Assembly: GCF_949987535.1 (NCBI RefSeq)
Contig: NC_080065.1
Span: forward strand, 38,975,239-39,039,238
Source: Balaenoptera acutorostrata
Taxonomy: Eukaryota; Chordata; Mammalia; Artiodactyla; Balaenopteridae
DNA: 64,000 nucleotides
Direction: 5' to 3'
This document shows positions 44,717 through 56,733 of the stretch, piece by piece. The translations under genes were made by a program, and so were the position numbers. Positions within the stretch are counted from its first letter, which is position 1. Each line of letters starts with the position of its first letter. The notes beneath the pieces are model-generated. The model saw nothing but the letters and a program-made list of their open reading frames with translations. It did no database searches and was not told where the DNA came from.

Positions 44717-45377
44717 CTTTTTTTTTTTTTAATAAATTTATTTTATTTATTTATTTATTTATGGCTGAGTTGGATCTTCGTTGCTGCCTGTGGGCTTTCT
44801 CCAGTTGTGGTGAGCGGGGGCTACTCTCCGTTGCGGTGCACGGGCTTCTCACTGCAGTGGCTTCTCTTGCTGCGGAGCATGGGCTCTAGGTGTGCAGGCT
44901 TCAGTAGTTGTGGTGCATGGGCTCAGTAGCTATGGCTCATGGGCTCCAGAGTGTAGGCTCATTAGTTGTGGTGCACGGGCTTAGTTGCTTTGCAGCATGT
45001 GGGATCTTCCCGAACCAGGGATCGAACCTGTGTACCCGGCATTGGCAGGCGGATTCTTAACCACGGTGCCACCAGGCAAGCCCCCATAAATTTATATAAT
45101 CTTTTGGCTGCACAGGGTCTTTTTTTAAATAAATGTATTTATTTTGTTTATTTATTTTTCGCTGTGTTGGGTCCTCGTTGCTGCACGCGGGCTTCAGTAG
45201 TTGTGGCACAGGGGCTCAGTAGTTGTGGCACGCAGGCTCTAGAGCACAGGCTCAGTAGTTGTGGCTCACGGGCTTAGTTGCTCTGTGGCATGTGGGATCT
45301 TCCCAGACCAGGACTCGAACCCATGCCCCTGCATTGGCAGGCGGATTCTTAACCACTGGGCCACCAGGGAAGTCCTG
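44717..45377 (-). mobile_element. cluster of CHR-2-type SINEs, reverse orientation
   Basis: One full unit (44,717-45,084, ending 'gccaccaggcaagccccc') is followed by a short tail-like piece (45,085-45,120). A second unit with an internally shortened body follows (45,121-45,375, ending 'gccaccagggaagtcc'). 'ttttactttttt' at the left and 'ctttactttttaaa' at the right suggest one shared target site. Confidence 0.8.
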
Positions 45378-45415
45378 CTTTACTTTTTAAATATTTAAAA
45401 TCTTTACATTTTCTC

Positions 45416-45737
45416 TTGGTTTATTTGAAGAAAACAAAAACACTGAATCGAAAAGATATATGCACTCCTATGTTCACTGCAGCATTATTCACAATAGCCA
45501 AGATATGGAAGCAACCTGAGTGCCTATCAATAGTTGAATGGATAAAGAACATTTGGTATAACTATACAATGGAATATTACTCAGAAACAAAAAATGAAAT
45601 CTTGCCCTTTGGGACAACATGGATGGACCTAGAGGATATTGTGCTAAGTGAAATAAGTGAGACAGAGAAAGACAAATATTGTATGATTTCACTTATATGT
45701 GGAATCTAAAAAAACAAAGGAACAAACATAACAAAAC
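45416..45737 (+). mobile_element. L1 3' fragment
   Basis: 'atgttcactgcagcattatt', 'atatggaagcaacctgagtg' and 'atggacctagaggatattgt' follow the end of L1 ORF2. Confidence 0.8.
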
Positions 45738-46350
45738 AGATCATCTGTATGTCTTCTTTGGAGAAATGTCTATTTAGATCTTCTGCCCTATTTTTTTTTT
45801 TTTTTTTAACGTGTAGACGTGAAGAATTTATTTAGACACAGAAGCAGTGAGTAGCAGTGGTTGCCTCTGGGGAGAACTGGGAGCTTAAAGTGGCAGGAGA
45901 CTTCGTCATCCTTTTGTAATGTGCGCAATTTACTATTTTTACATGTGAATAATTTACCTATTATTTTGAAAGATTCCTTCAGCGCCTCCATGTGGCCCTC
46001 AGGGTGAAGTCCAAAAGCCCTCTTGGGTTCCTCAGACTGCCGCTGGCTTCCACCCCACCTCTCATCAGCTCTCCAGCCACCAACCTCCAGTGCTCGGTGT
46101 TCCAGCACATCAATCGGCTTCCATTTCTGCCCATTTTTTGATTGGGTTGTTTGGTTTTTTGTTATTGAACTTCATGAGCTATTTGTATATTTTGGAGATT
46201 AATCCCGTCGGTTGCTTCATTTGCAAATATTTTCTCCCATTCTGTGAGTTGTCTTTTCGTTTTGTTTATGGTTTCCTTTGCTGTGCAAAAGCTTTTAAGT
46301 TTAATTAGGTCCCATTAGTTTATTATTGCCTTTATTTTCATTACTCTAGG
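45738..46350 (-). mobile_element. L1 ORF2 fragment, reverse orientation, split by a retrocopy
   Basis: The two parts (45,738-45,790 and 46,125-46,350) are continuous in L1 order when the intervening insert is removed. 'gaacttcatgagctatttgt' and 'tttgctgtgcaaaagctttt' are typical wording for the minus-strand reading. Confidence 0.75.
45781..46132 (-). pseudogene. processed retrocopy of an unidentified RNA
   Basis: The insert is bounded by the short duplication ttctgccc (45,781-45,788 and 46,125-46,132). On the minus strand it ends with an AATAAA signal ('ctaaataaattcttcacg'), about 20 bp before a poly-A run (plus-strand T run 45,791-45,807). This is the hallmark of a reverse-transcribed polyadenylated RNA. 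A 100-codon frame without ATG covers part of it and is not recognisable. The source could be a gene 3' UTR or a noncoding RNA. Confidence 0.6.
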
Positions 46351-46354
46351 ACAA

Positions 46355-47078
46355 GGGTCTCCAACCCCTGGGCCGCAGACAGGTACCGGTCTGTGGCCTA
46401 TTAGGAACCAGGCCGCACAGCAGGAGGTGAGCAGCAGGCAAGCGAGCAAAGCTTCATCTGTATTTACACCCATTCCCCATCACTCGCATTACTGCCTGAG
46501 CTCCGCCTCTTGTCAGATCAGCGGAGGCATTAGATTCTTATAGGAGCGGAAACCCTACTGTGAATTGCACGTGCAAGGGATCTAGGCTGTGCGCCCCTTA
46601 TGAGAATCTAATGCCTGATGATCTCAGGTGGAGCTGAGGCGGTGATGCTAGAGCTGGGGAGCAGCTGCAAATACAGATTATCATTAGCAGAGAGACCATA
46701 ATAAATCAATTGCTTGCAGACTCATCAAAACCCTATCAGTGAGTGGCAAGTGACAATTAAGGTGCATCTGGTGGCAGGCTTTATAGTGGCAAGTGAGTTG
46801 ATGTACTTCAATTGTACAGCTGCATCTGGTGGCAGGCTTCAAGTCAGAATCTGACACTTATTTTAGTCCATGCATAGCCCACCTATTATTTTATTTACCA
46901 CTGCCATCCATGCCTCTTTCCCACACTGCACACTTTTCTCAGTCACAGTTTCGGTAAGCCCACAAGCTAACCCTAGCCAAGATGAGTAAAAAACAAACGT
47001 TGCTGGAGAGCTTCTTTGAAAGGGGGGAAAGACCCAATGATGAGACAACAGAAGACTCTAAGACTGCCAACAAAAAGG
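46355..47078 (+). mobile_element. hAT-type DNA transposon fossil with the start of a transposase frame
   Basis: The subterminal wording 'gtctccaacccctgggccgc', 'ccaggccgcacagcaggagg' and 'gagaatctaatgcctgatga' belongs to a widespread mammalian hAT element. It is followed at 46,982-47,075 by a short ATG-started frame beginning MSKKQTLLESFF, the style of a hAT transposase N-terminus. The rest of the transposase is missing, replaced by duplicated flank at 47,079. Confidence 0.6.
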
Positions 47079-47760
47079 AAGCTTTAACAGGAGGGCTGCT
47101 GATGTGTGTTGTGGACACTGATATGCCTTTATTCTTAAATACTTTCATTTTCTACTTTGGTCTTTGTTTCTTTTGGAAGAAAACCATATTTAAGGATTGT
47201 GCACTTGCACAAGCTCAAGGATACCTTGAGAATCTCCTTTATATTGATTCTATTTTGCTGGAAACCATGACTACTGCAGCTGGTAACCACTGAAGGACCA
47301 GATGAAGAAACCATCTACAGAACTAGCCAAAGCCTTAAATCATGTAAGACATAATGATGAACCATGCTGGGTGCATTTGACTTAACTTCTGTGAGAATCA
47401 AGGTGCTGGAATCTTCTCAAACATTTAAGGATAAGGACTTAGGTAAATTTCTTTCTGCTGAATCTATTCGTTGTTTGATATATAATTGGGATTCTAGTAA
47501 ATATTTTAGAGTGTCTTTAATATTTAGATAGTGTGTTAGAGCATACATAATCACAATCATAGGCTCTTTCAATTATGAAGCTGAATAGTAATGCTGGATA
47601 CTGTAGAAGTGCACTTTGCTCAGTGTAATCCTGGAGTCATTGCAATATTTGATCATCCATTTGACTGTTACAGGAGATCATTTTCTGGAATACATCAAGG
47701 TTGCCATCACTTACAATTCAACCTCTAGCAGTGAGCCCTCTGTGATAGACTTTTATATGC
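47079..47760 (+). repeat. segmental duplication copy (same orientation as unit B 3' part)
   Basis: 'ctgatgtgtgttgtggacac' pairs with 'gggtgtgtgttatagacact' (40,081). 'ctggatactgtagaagtgca' and 'ggagtcattgcaatatttga' pair with 'ctgaatgctatagaagtgcc' and 'ggagtcattgcagtatttga' (41,128-41,185). It is also a near-perfect inverted match of 49,820-49,905. Confidence 0.7.
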
Positions 47761-47782
47761 TTGAGCTTGTGCAAGTGCACAA
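47197..47782. repeat. perfect 23-bp inverted repeat, 540 bp apart
   Basis: 47,197-47,219 and 47,760-47,782 are exact reverse complements, containing 'gcacttgcacaagctcaag' on the left. The left half is itself close to a short palindrome (tgcacttgcac). Origin unknown. Confidence 0.85.
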
Positions 47783-47814
47783 GTCTGTTAACCAAGAATT
47801 CCAAGAACACAGGG

Positions 47815-47912
47815 GATATATGTATATGTATAGCTGATTCACTTTGTTATAAAGCAGAAACTAACACACCATTGTAAAGCAATTATACTCCAATAAAGAT
47901 GTTTAAAAAAAA
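47815..47912 (+). mobile_element. L1 3'-terminal fragment
   Basis: 'gctgattcactttgttataa' to 'tactccaataaagatgttta' plus poly-A is the very end of a cetartiodactyl L1. It is severely 5' truncated. Confidence 0.85.
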
Positions 47913-49779
47913 ACTTGCATTTGAGCTTTGTTAGGACTGCAGCAGGGGATGCATAGATTCAAGAAAGCACTTGCATTGTGTTCTGATGAACTACAAAATG
48001 GGGGAAGCTTAAAAATAGAGCAAGGTTACAGGAATTATTTTTTGATAATTAGGATTGGCCTTGGCAAGAAGTAAGACTGCTTGCTAAGCAGGGTTTGGTT
48101 GGTGTTGGAAATCATTACACAGTTGTGAAGGGGAGGAACTTTGAAACTACAAGGTTGGGCTAGCAGCTGCTAGCAGGTATTGTTTTGAAAAGGACTGGTG
48201 GTGTCCTTGAATTTGATACAGTTCAGAAAGTTCAGGTTCTCAGTGATGCAGAAACGTGCCTGAAACCATATTCACAATGGCCACTTGGCTCCATTTTGGA
48301 GGCCTGAACCATAGTTACTTCATTTTTATTTTCTAAACAATCATAAGTATGTCATCAAGTCCATAAATATAGTATTCTTCCAAAAGAATTAAATTACATG
48401 GTTCTATCCAGAGGAGCAGAGGTATCCTCACTTATTCCAATCATCTTCTATGACATAAAGTATTAGGATTTAAATATTTACTCCATAGATGTCATGTATT
48501 AATATTGCATTTTTCATTTGAAACTCAAGATCACATAGCTAGCAAGTATGAAGTAAAACCCAGATACATAAGCAAAGACATAGTGGTGGATGAGAATGCA
48601 AGAATATTTGAGAGGAGGGTTCATAAAACAGTAATTGTATAATGTAACTAGTGGATTTTGTCCCAACATTTATATCAATTAAAAGTTGAATGTAGTTAAA
48701 AATTTTGTTTGCTTTATTTATAACTAAATTGGCCATTCTTCTCACTTTTACCTACAGTTTTTTGGGAATAGGGTAAAATGAAGTCTATTTAAACATAATC
48801 CAAAAAAATTAGCTATAAAATATCTGTTGAAAGCATAATGCAATAAAATAGCATGAGCTTCTTTAAAAATACAGTAAAATGATGTTCAAACTCACCAAAA
48901 TTTGAAAACAAAATATTAAACAAACATATAAATTCAAAACATACCTTATTACACCAATGATCATGACATTGTAGGGCAATATACACTTTCTGTAATGCAG
49001 TGACAGTACATTTGGTACAGTAATTTAAAGGGGAATATAAAGATATGAATTAAATTCACAGCGAACATATTCTTGAAACATAATGTTAACTTTTGGTCAC
49101 TGTAGTACACACACAAACAAAATTCCCACAAGTTGAGGATGATCAAAGCCAAAACATGGATGTTGGGAAATCTGTAATAATATTAGAAATTTAAAAAATT
49201 GAATCCAAAATGGAATATATGCACTTGACAAATGCAATGTTATTATGTAGATACAAGATATTAAGTAAAAAAGAGCTAGTTACATAATGGTATGTATATC
49301 ATAATTCCATTTCTGTTTTTCATTTCTATATAACTAGAAAAATTACAGGTCTACAAAATCGTCTCAGAAATTATTTTGGTTGGAATTCAGAATGTGTAAA
49401 TCATGAAGTGATGATATGTGCTTACCCTGCAAGACAGTAACCCTGCCTGTGGGGTCAGGACATTATCCAGTAATCATCCACTCCTATTAATATTCATGTT
49501 AACTGGATATAGAGTACACTTTAACCTCTTCTTAGGTTAAACTCAAAGGGGTATGTCTGCAGAAAATTTTGGATTTTAGAATTGCTCAAAATAACTGTAG
49601 AATTGTACTCCAAATACTACCAGTAATAACGGCAAACAAGTTAATACAGATAAATCACTCTCGCCATGATTCAAGGGATATTTCATTTATTCTCCCCAAA
49701 TTAAGTATTTTGAAATACTAACTGGAAATGTTGAGGATTAAACGAAAAATTTATTAAATTCAAGAAGGTCATTTATTTC
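47913..49779. other. intergenic sequence, no gene seen
   Basis: AT-rich unique DNA. No recognisable repeat family, RNA gene or reading frame. Confidence 0.45.
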
Positions 49780-50420
49780 CTATGCTTTCTGATTTCCTTC
49801 CTCATGTATACAAAGGACAGGTAGAAACCCAAAGTATTCAAATAAAGGCTTATCAGTGTCTACAACACACATCAGCAGCCCTCCTGTTAAAGCTATACGT
49901 TCCACAAGCTAGCCCTTACTGGAAAATTTCTTTTTGAGTCTGAAAAAGTGAACCATCACCCCGTGGTCCAACAGATTATAAAAATAATATGTTTGCAATT
50001 CCCAGTGTACAGGCCAGGGTTTCTGCAACAGCTGAGTCACAGCACCCACGTCTACAGCGGTGGCACATGGAATCCTGGCAGGGAAACGAGGGGGAGGGTG
50101 CGGTTGGGTTGCAGTGCCAGAAACTAGAAAAGCGAGGTGAGAAGATTATAGGAGATAGCTCCCAGAGATGATAGTACGAATTTTCAGACACCGCCGAGTT
50201 CAATCCTCTTGAACTTCGTTGCCCCTGAGAAATCGCTGTAGGAGAACGATTATAAGGAGAACTGGAGTTAACATTAACCGAGCGTTTATACCGTGCTGGA
50301 CAGGGTTATAACTCAGTGCCCCATACCAGCCCTGGACGCGGCATATACTCTAGTTGAATTCCCCTTTTCTTCAGCGAGGTAAGGCGCCTGGCGCCTTGGA
50401 AAGTCCCCAAGAAACTGAGA
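49780..50420 (-). repeat. inverted segmental duplication copy of 39,540-40,130
   Basis: Read on the minus strand, 'ttttcagactcaaaaagaaa', 'ggacacggcctgtacactgg'-type and 'tggcactgcaacccaaccgc' passages follow 39,770-40,030 in order. The stretch ending at 50,400 ('ctttccaaggcgcc' on minus) equals 39,556-39,569. A short MIR piece lies at 50,255-50,300. It continues into a CpG block. Confidence 0.7.
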
Positions 50421-50900
50421 AACTAGCGATCAGCGGCCGAGAAACCTCGGGGTTGGAGGAAGGAACGGTGCAGCCGCCTACAGGACACCCACTGGGTGCA
50501 AATTCGCATTGTGTCGGGAAAACGGCGGCCCGTTTCGCTCCTAGCGAAAACGCCAACGGAGCGCCAGGTGGGCGCGAATCACGGTGCCGCGACGCTGAAC
50601 CGGCTGGCCACGAACGGAGCGGTGCTAGGACCGAGAAGGCGACGGCACAGAGGACCCAGGCCCACGCAAGGGAGAACAGTTCCCTTTGGCGCCGTGAGGG
50701 TGGCGGCCAAAATGAAAACGGCCGCTCCGCGCTGCTGGCGAAAGTGCGGCTGAGAAAACGCGGACTGGGCGGCAGGAGCCGGGCCCCGCCCAGCACCCGC
50801 GGCGCGCGGAACGGGGCGCTGGCGCGGCCGAGACCCAGCGGCGCTCCTCCGCTCCCGGGCGCAGGCGGCCCAGGGAGCTGCCGCTGAGCGCAGACACACT
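50400..50900 (-). promoter_or_regulatory. CpG-dense block 1
   Basis: Very high CpG density. Frames on both strands (for example 50,354-50,887 plus and 50,371-50,796 minus) are Arg/Ala/Pro/Gly-rich and unrecognised. On the minus strand it shares motif order with block 2 ('tttctcagccgcactttcgc' against 'tctcagtgtccgcagtttct'). It lies where the inverted duplication predicts the GC-rich block that follows a gene-family member. Confidence 0.5.
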
Positions 50901-51099
50901 CAGGAACTCGGTAGAAAACTACACGTAAATTAAAATACTACAAATGCATAAGAAATCCTAAAATGCAGATACAAGCGAAAACAAAACAACAGCAAAACAC
51001 ACCGGAAAAGAACTTTTACAAGCCAACCGTTCAGAGAAACTAGCCCTACAAGAAACAAACAGCAAAACACCGTTGAAAGGGGCAGTCCTAGGATTAGAT

Positions 51100-51540
51100 G
51101 ATCGCTGTCACTCTCGCTAAATCGGTGTTTGCCACGCTCCAAAGCGCATTCCCGGGCACACTCCGACTAGCATGCGAGTGAAATGGGCAGCATAGCTAAT
51201 GCGGAACTCGCTATTTGAAACCGGCTCAAAGCAAGTGCATTGCTGCCAGCCACCCGCTGCGAGGGATGGAGAAGGCCGCGGGGCTGCGACCCTGAGAAAG
51301 CTCCGGCTGCACTCTAGTGGAAACTACTTCTGAGGAAACGCCGGCCCAGTGCACTTGCCGGGGCCGCGACCGACCAAACACTGACACAGAGCACCTAAGG
51401 CTGCCGGGACCCAGCAAGGCAGGCACAGCGCAGATAGCGGCGTTGTGGCCAAAGTCAAATGTCCGTTTTGGCGCTTTCGAGGGTGCTGCCACCTAGAAAC
51501 TGCGGACACTGAGAACTGAGCCGTGCTCACACCGGGAAAT
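51100..51540 (-). promoter_or_regulatory. CpG-dense block 2 with CTCF-like motifs
   Basis: High CpG. Minus-strand 'tctaggtggcagcacc' (51,483-51,500) and 'tttccactagagtgcag' (51,309-51,326) resemble CTCF sites, the second weakly. Minus-strand similarity to block 1 suggests the two are duplicates about 600-700 bp apart. No coding frame was recognised. Confidence 0.45.
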
Positions 51541-51589
51541 ATGGGAGTTGCAGGTGATAAGATGAGGTGAATGAGGTGGGGTGAAATGA

Positions 51590-52351
51590 AATAAAATAGA
51601 GACCAGGTTTGAAAAACCCCCTAGCAAACAAAACCGAATAAGCCATGTAAACAAAACTAAATCGCGTTTATTTTAAAACATAAGGAAAATTTAACTCAAG
51701 CTATTTCTTGTAAATGCCTTTGAAAATCATTTAAAACCAAAACCAAAAAACCCTTGTCTTACTGAAACGGAATAAGATAATCACTTTAACCAATCCCCTG
51801 CCCTCTGGATACCCCCATTGTATTTAATAACCAATCATTGTAAAGGTCAAACGACTTCCTCTTGTTTATTTTATAAGCTTCCCGGAGATGTCAAACCTTT
51901 GAGCTTCATAAGAGTTTTCAGTTTGAAATCTAATTTTTTGCGAACAGTTTGTTTCTTCCTCAATATCCAGTAAAACTCCGAGTTTTCTTTTAACAATTAC
52001 TGTCGTTAAAAGTAGGATGGAAAGACGACCCCTTAAGAATCCGGGGGCTGGTGAGTAACTGGTGCTGGAACCCATTGTGCTCACTGATTTGTGACTGATC
52101 TGGGAACCCAGCTCTACTCCCTTTGTGTTGAGCTCTCCAATTCTGTTGAGGGACCTTTGTGGAAGCTTCTTGGTAAGTCACCCTGCTCTGTTCAAAAGGG
52201 GGAAAACTCGTGATTCCATGGTTTTTGAACCGCTGTTGAAAAACGGGCAGAGTTAAGTTGCCTTAGGGAATCTAAAGGCAAAGATGGGTTCTACTTGGTC
52301 CAAAACGGGAAATACAATCTTGTGCCTTTTGGGAAAATGGGTGAACGATTG
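51590..52351 (+). mobile_element. older endogenous retrovirus: LTR remnant, leader and gag start
   Basis: 51,690-51,885 ('ttactgaaacggaataagat', 'ccctctggatacccccattg', then a TATA-like 'tttataagcttcc') looks like an LTR. It matches 61,555-61,715 directly. A leader-like stretch and an ATG at 52,284 in a Gag-like context (Met-Gly start) follow. The frame is cut at 52,351 by insertion of a second provirus. It is an old fossil with no coding capacity expected. Confidence 0.55.
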
Positions 52352-52820
52352 GATGATTAAATTTAAACATAAAACTCTCTCTCTCCCTTCCTGCACCCTT
52401 TTTGGCCTCCTCTTTCCCTCCCTAATGTGCATCTGTATCACACATCAACCAGACCTCCTCAAAGACGGGAATGCCTGCTCCACAGCAAAGATTTTTTTTT
52501 TTCTTTTTCTGACGCTAGCAATGCAACTTCTTAAAGATTATCATTCTTACACAACTCTATAGGGGGTCATAGTGACATACCACTTGCTTAGTATGTGTGT
52601 ACCTGGACAATGTATTTTTGGTGAACTTTATGTAAAATGTCAGCATGTCATTTTGTTGTAGGATCCTTTGTCTCGAAAATGTTTATGACTGTGCCTTCTA
52701 ACAGGAGGAACAGTTCTCAGAGCTTCTCAACGTCTGTCTCCTGCGTTATAATCCCGTTTGACTTGAATCAAAATTCTCTTTTGCTTCTTATCTTGATTCT
52801 TAATTGAATTTCCGTCAACA
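52352..52820 (+). repeat. 5' LTR of the provirus
   Basis: It matches 59,990-60,477 and the solo LTR at 43,008-43,828. It ends 'tttccgtcaaca'. The primer-binding site after it is not confidently assignable ('tttgcttggcatagttggca'). Confidence 0.85.
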
Positions 52821-54519
52821 TTTGCTTGGCATAGTTGGCAGGATATCAGAGACACCCACCAGTGGAAACCTGGAGTCTACCCCGAACCGGTGCTTGGTAC
52901 CAGCCCCAACCCTTTGAGCCCCACAGGCTTCTAGGTATTCCTCAGGTGCTTTGGTGAGTTCTCCTGATGTCTGGACAAAATTGCTTTAAATGACATCCTA
53001 AATTTTACTCAAGCTATTTTTCTTGGGTCTTGGAGTCCCAGGGAGGTACTGACATTTCCTAGGCAAGGACCTAGGGGGAATTTTAGAGTGAACTGGCTTG
53101 GCTGGCTTTTTAAGTTTTTGGCTAAGTTGGAAAGATTGTGTATATGTGTATATGGTGTATATGTTGTATATATGTTTGCTAGTGAAATGAGAGACTTAGC
53201 CTGCAGCTCAAAAGAAAAGAGACCCTTGCTCCTTCCGGCCACAAGGCATTCTCAGGCAACTGAGAACCTAGCGAAAGTGTCTGAGGGTCAAGCCTCATGA
53301 CTAGCGGTGGTCCCACAGGGGATCCCACTACAACCATTAAATAAATTCTGCTCATGGGGATGCACAATAATTATGGCTGATCACCCAGTGCTCCAAGCAC
53401 TCACGGCAGTTTTAGACTGTCAAGAGGGAGAAACCGAGACACATAGAAGAGTGGAACCAACCCCAGGGTAACTCCTTGGGGAGCTAGACTCAGAAGCAGC
53501 ACACATGGGATTCATCACACTGCCCTGAGAAATTTGTTCAGATCATATCTAAATTAGACTACCAAATTAGTAATGGGAAAACATGCTTCAAAGGCTCTAC
53601 AGCTCCCTGATGGACAGCCAGCCACTGGAACTCCAGCTGGCTTCATGTACAATTGGAACAAAGCCAACACTTGCAAGTATTATCTTAACTCTTAAATGGC
53701 CAGGATAGAGCTCTTTTGACATTCCAAAACTGTTTTTTTCATAAGCAGAGAAAGCGAGCTTGATAAAACATGTTCCCAAAATTCTGACTCAGAGAATAAA
53801 AGTATTCCTAGGGGAAAGCTTGGATTTATAATACTTATCATGCCCTTGAAATTTAAACACAGTGCTCATCGCCTGAGACTACAGCTTTGGCTAAATTAGA
53901 ACTTAAAACTGAGAGAATAAAAGGGAAAAGAAACCTTTTTAAACTCAAGCAGGAAAACTATGAGAGCTCTGTGTCTTTCTGGATATTCATATGTCTGTGT
54001 GTATGTTATAAATATAGTATGTGTCTACCTTCGGATGGTGTTATCAAAATTAATTTGTTAAAAGAGCTCTGTTGACTTAAAAATAAGCACTTACAAATCA
54101 AATATTTCTAAATATAACATAAACTAGCCCAAATTTTTTAAAGAATCACATGATCTAGGATTAATTTTTAATGAATAAAAATAAGATTAAGTTGATGGTT
54201 TAATTGATACAGACATGTCCTTAGAGTCATCAACATTTAGTACTTTTATTGTACTATACAATATACTATACTAAACCTAGGTTTACTGAAAATCAGTAAG
54301 CTCATGTTATCTCTGTTATAAAATTGGTCAACAATAAAATTAACTTGGTATGATATTTTCATAAGTAATGAAATAGAGATAAATAAGATAAAAGTTTTTG
54401 GGTGCGCTCTTTAGAAATAATGTTTTATATCTGCCTAAAAACAGTTTCTCCAGGTATTTGGTAACTTGAAGCTTTAGAGTTCTGCTAAATTAAGTTAAAT
54501 GATGGAAATTCATTGAATG

Positions 54520-54656
54520 TCTAGATCTTTTTTTTTTTTTGGCCTTGCTGCTCGGCTTGTGGGATCTTGGTTCCCCCACCAGGGATCCAACCCGGGTCCA
54601 TGGCAGTGAAAGCCGGAGTCTTAACCACTGGACCGCCAGGGAATTCCCTCTAGATC
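54520..54656 (-). mobile_element. CHR-1-type SINE with target-site duplication
   Basis: Body 54,528-54,648 in reverse orientation, ending 'accgccagggaattcc'. The 8-bp duplication tctagatc lies at 54,520-54,527 and 54,649-54,656. Confidence 0.9.
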
Positions 54657-56733
54657 ATTTTTTAATAAGATAAAATACTGAACATTAATTGCTAAAGGAA
54701 TTTATGTTTACCTACTTTTGACCTCTTATTACCGAGACACAGAATATGTTCCAGACTACTAATAAATATATTTTCTGTTTTATTGATAGATTGTGTTATG
54801 AAGTGGAGTGTTTGTAGAAATTAATTTAAATCTAAAAACAGGAACCCTGGGTAACCCAAAAGTGGCGGTGGGCGGCGGGCCTGAGGGGGGTTAGGGGCGG
54901 CGCGCTGGAGCCGGCGTGTCAGCCGCAGCCGCGGCCCGCGGCTTTCTGTGCTGCGCGCGGGCCCCGGCCGCCTGCGCCTCGCCTGGCCACCCGGGCCGCA
55001 GTTGACCCGCCCCGGCTCGAAGCACCACGCCGGCCAGGCCAGCCCCGCCTCGCCCTTCCTGCGCCTCCCCTTCCGCTCCTCCTCCTCCTCCTGCCGCAGG
55101 GCCGACGAGCTGCAGCCGCCTTGCTTGGCCGCTCGAGGATGCCCCGATGCCCGAACCAGGCGTCAGGAGGAACGGCTTCTCGCCGGGAGAGCTGTGCTGG
55201 CTCTTCTGCTGCCCGCCCTGCCCGAGCCGCATCGCTGCCAAGCTGGCCTTCCTGCGGCCCGAGCCCACCTACACGGTGCTGGCGCCCGAGCAGCGCGGCC
55301 CCCAGCCGGCGCAGCAGCCTAGCCAGCGCAGCAGCAGCCCGAGGAGGGCACGGGCCTCGGCGCTTGCAGGCAGCTAGCGCGCCGACTGGCCGTACTCGCG
55401 GCGCAAGCTGGACGCCGTCGAGGTCTTCTCGCGCACGGCCCGGGACAACCGGCTCGGCTGCATGTTCGTGCGCTGCGCGCCCTCCAGTGGCTACACGCAG
55501 CTCTTCTCCCACGGCAATGCAGTGGACCTGGGCCAGACGTGTAGTTCCTATTGATGCATCGGCCTCCGCTCGCGCATCAACTGCAACATCTTCTACGACT
55601 ACTCCGGCTACGGCGCGTCAGCTCGGGCAAGCCCTCTGAGAAGAACCTCTACGCTGATATCGACGCCGCGTGGCAGGCGCTGCGCACCTGGTATGGCCTA
55701 AGTCCTGAGAACATCATCCTGTATGGTCAGAGCATTGGGACCGTCCCCACTGTACACCTGGCCTCCAGGTATGAGTGTGCAGCCGTTAATTCTCCGTTCG
55801 CCTCTGATTTCTGGATTGCGTGTGGCTTTTCCCGATACCAGGAAAACATAGTGCTTTGATGCTTTCCCCAGCATTGACAAGATATCTAAAGTCACCTCTC
55901 CCGTGTTGGTCATTCACGGTACAAAGGACAAGGTCATCGATTTCTCCCATGGCCTGGCCATGTATGAACACTGTTCCCGGGCCGTGGAGCCCCTCTGGGC
56001 CAAAGGGGCCGGGCATACTGACATAGAGCTTTATGCACAATACCTAGAAAGACTAAAACAGTTCATATCTCACGAACTTCCTAATTCCTGAAGATGACTT
56101 GATTTTATCTCATCTACAAGAGTCCTCTGTTTTGCACATCCTTTAACTGGATAGCTGTCATGGCGTGATAATCACGAGGAAATAAATGCCCAGCTTTTCG
56201 GGCGTCCTAATCAGTCAAAGAGCTGAGGACATCTTGGTCTTTTGTATCTAGAGGTTCTACCACTTCACACATGTTAAACTGAACAGTTGTGATTTCCAGC
56301 TTCATTGCTTTGCAGAATGGGAATGAGAGCTGAGTGGGGGGACCGTTCTCTCGTGCTGTAAAAAGGATGCTCACACCCCTTTCTCTACCTAACCCATCAC
56401 AGTAGGATTCATTTATGCACGACTCAAACTCTCTCCATCCGCGTTCTCAGTATTTGATCTGCAGCTCTCTTTCAGCCACTGGATTCAGGGGTCCAGTCCA
56501 TTTGTGAAACTGTGATAGTGTAACTGGAAACCATTGTGATGAAAATTCCTTCGTTAATTTTTGTTAACATGCCGATCTTTCCCCCAAACAAATCAGTTAA
56601 AGGGTAATTTACTGGAACTGTTGTGAACAGCTTCATCAACTGGAACCATATAAATATAATATTTATAATTATTATAAATTATATTCTTAAGAATATTCTG
56701 GAATATTCTTAAACAAAAGGAAACTGGTTTTTT

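Noticed and set aside
46766..46840. Two 'gcatctggtggcagg' passages as CTCF sites
   Set aside because: Only partial matches, and both lie in a repeated part of the hAT fossil.
46982..47293. Host gene start (MSKKQTLLESFF...)
   Set aside because: It follows hAT transposon termini and switches after about 30 codons to duplicated flank; better explained as a transposase remnant.
50354..50887. 177-codon frame in CpG block 1
   Set aside because: Low-complexity composition, overlapped by minus-strand frames of similar length, and the region matches noncoding duplicated DNA.
55147..56091. Functional ABHD17C gene
   Set aside because: Intronless, with stops and frameshifts and flanking target repeats; it is a processed pseudogene.
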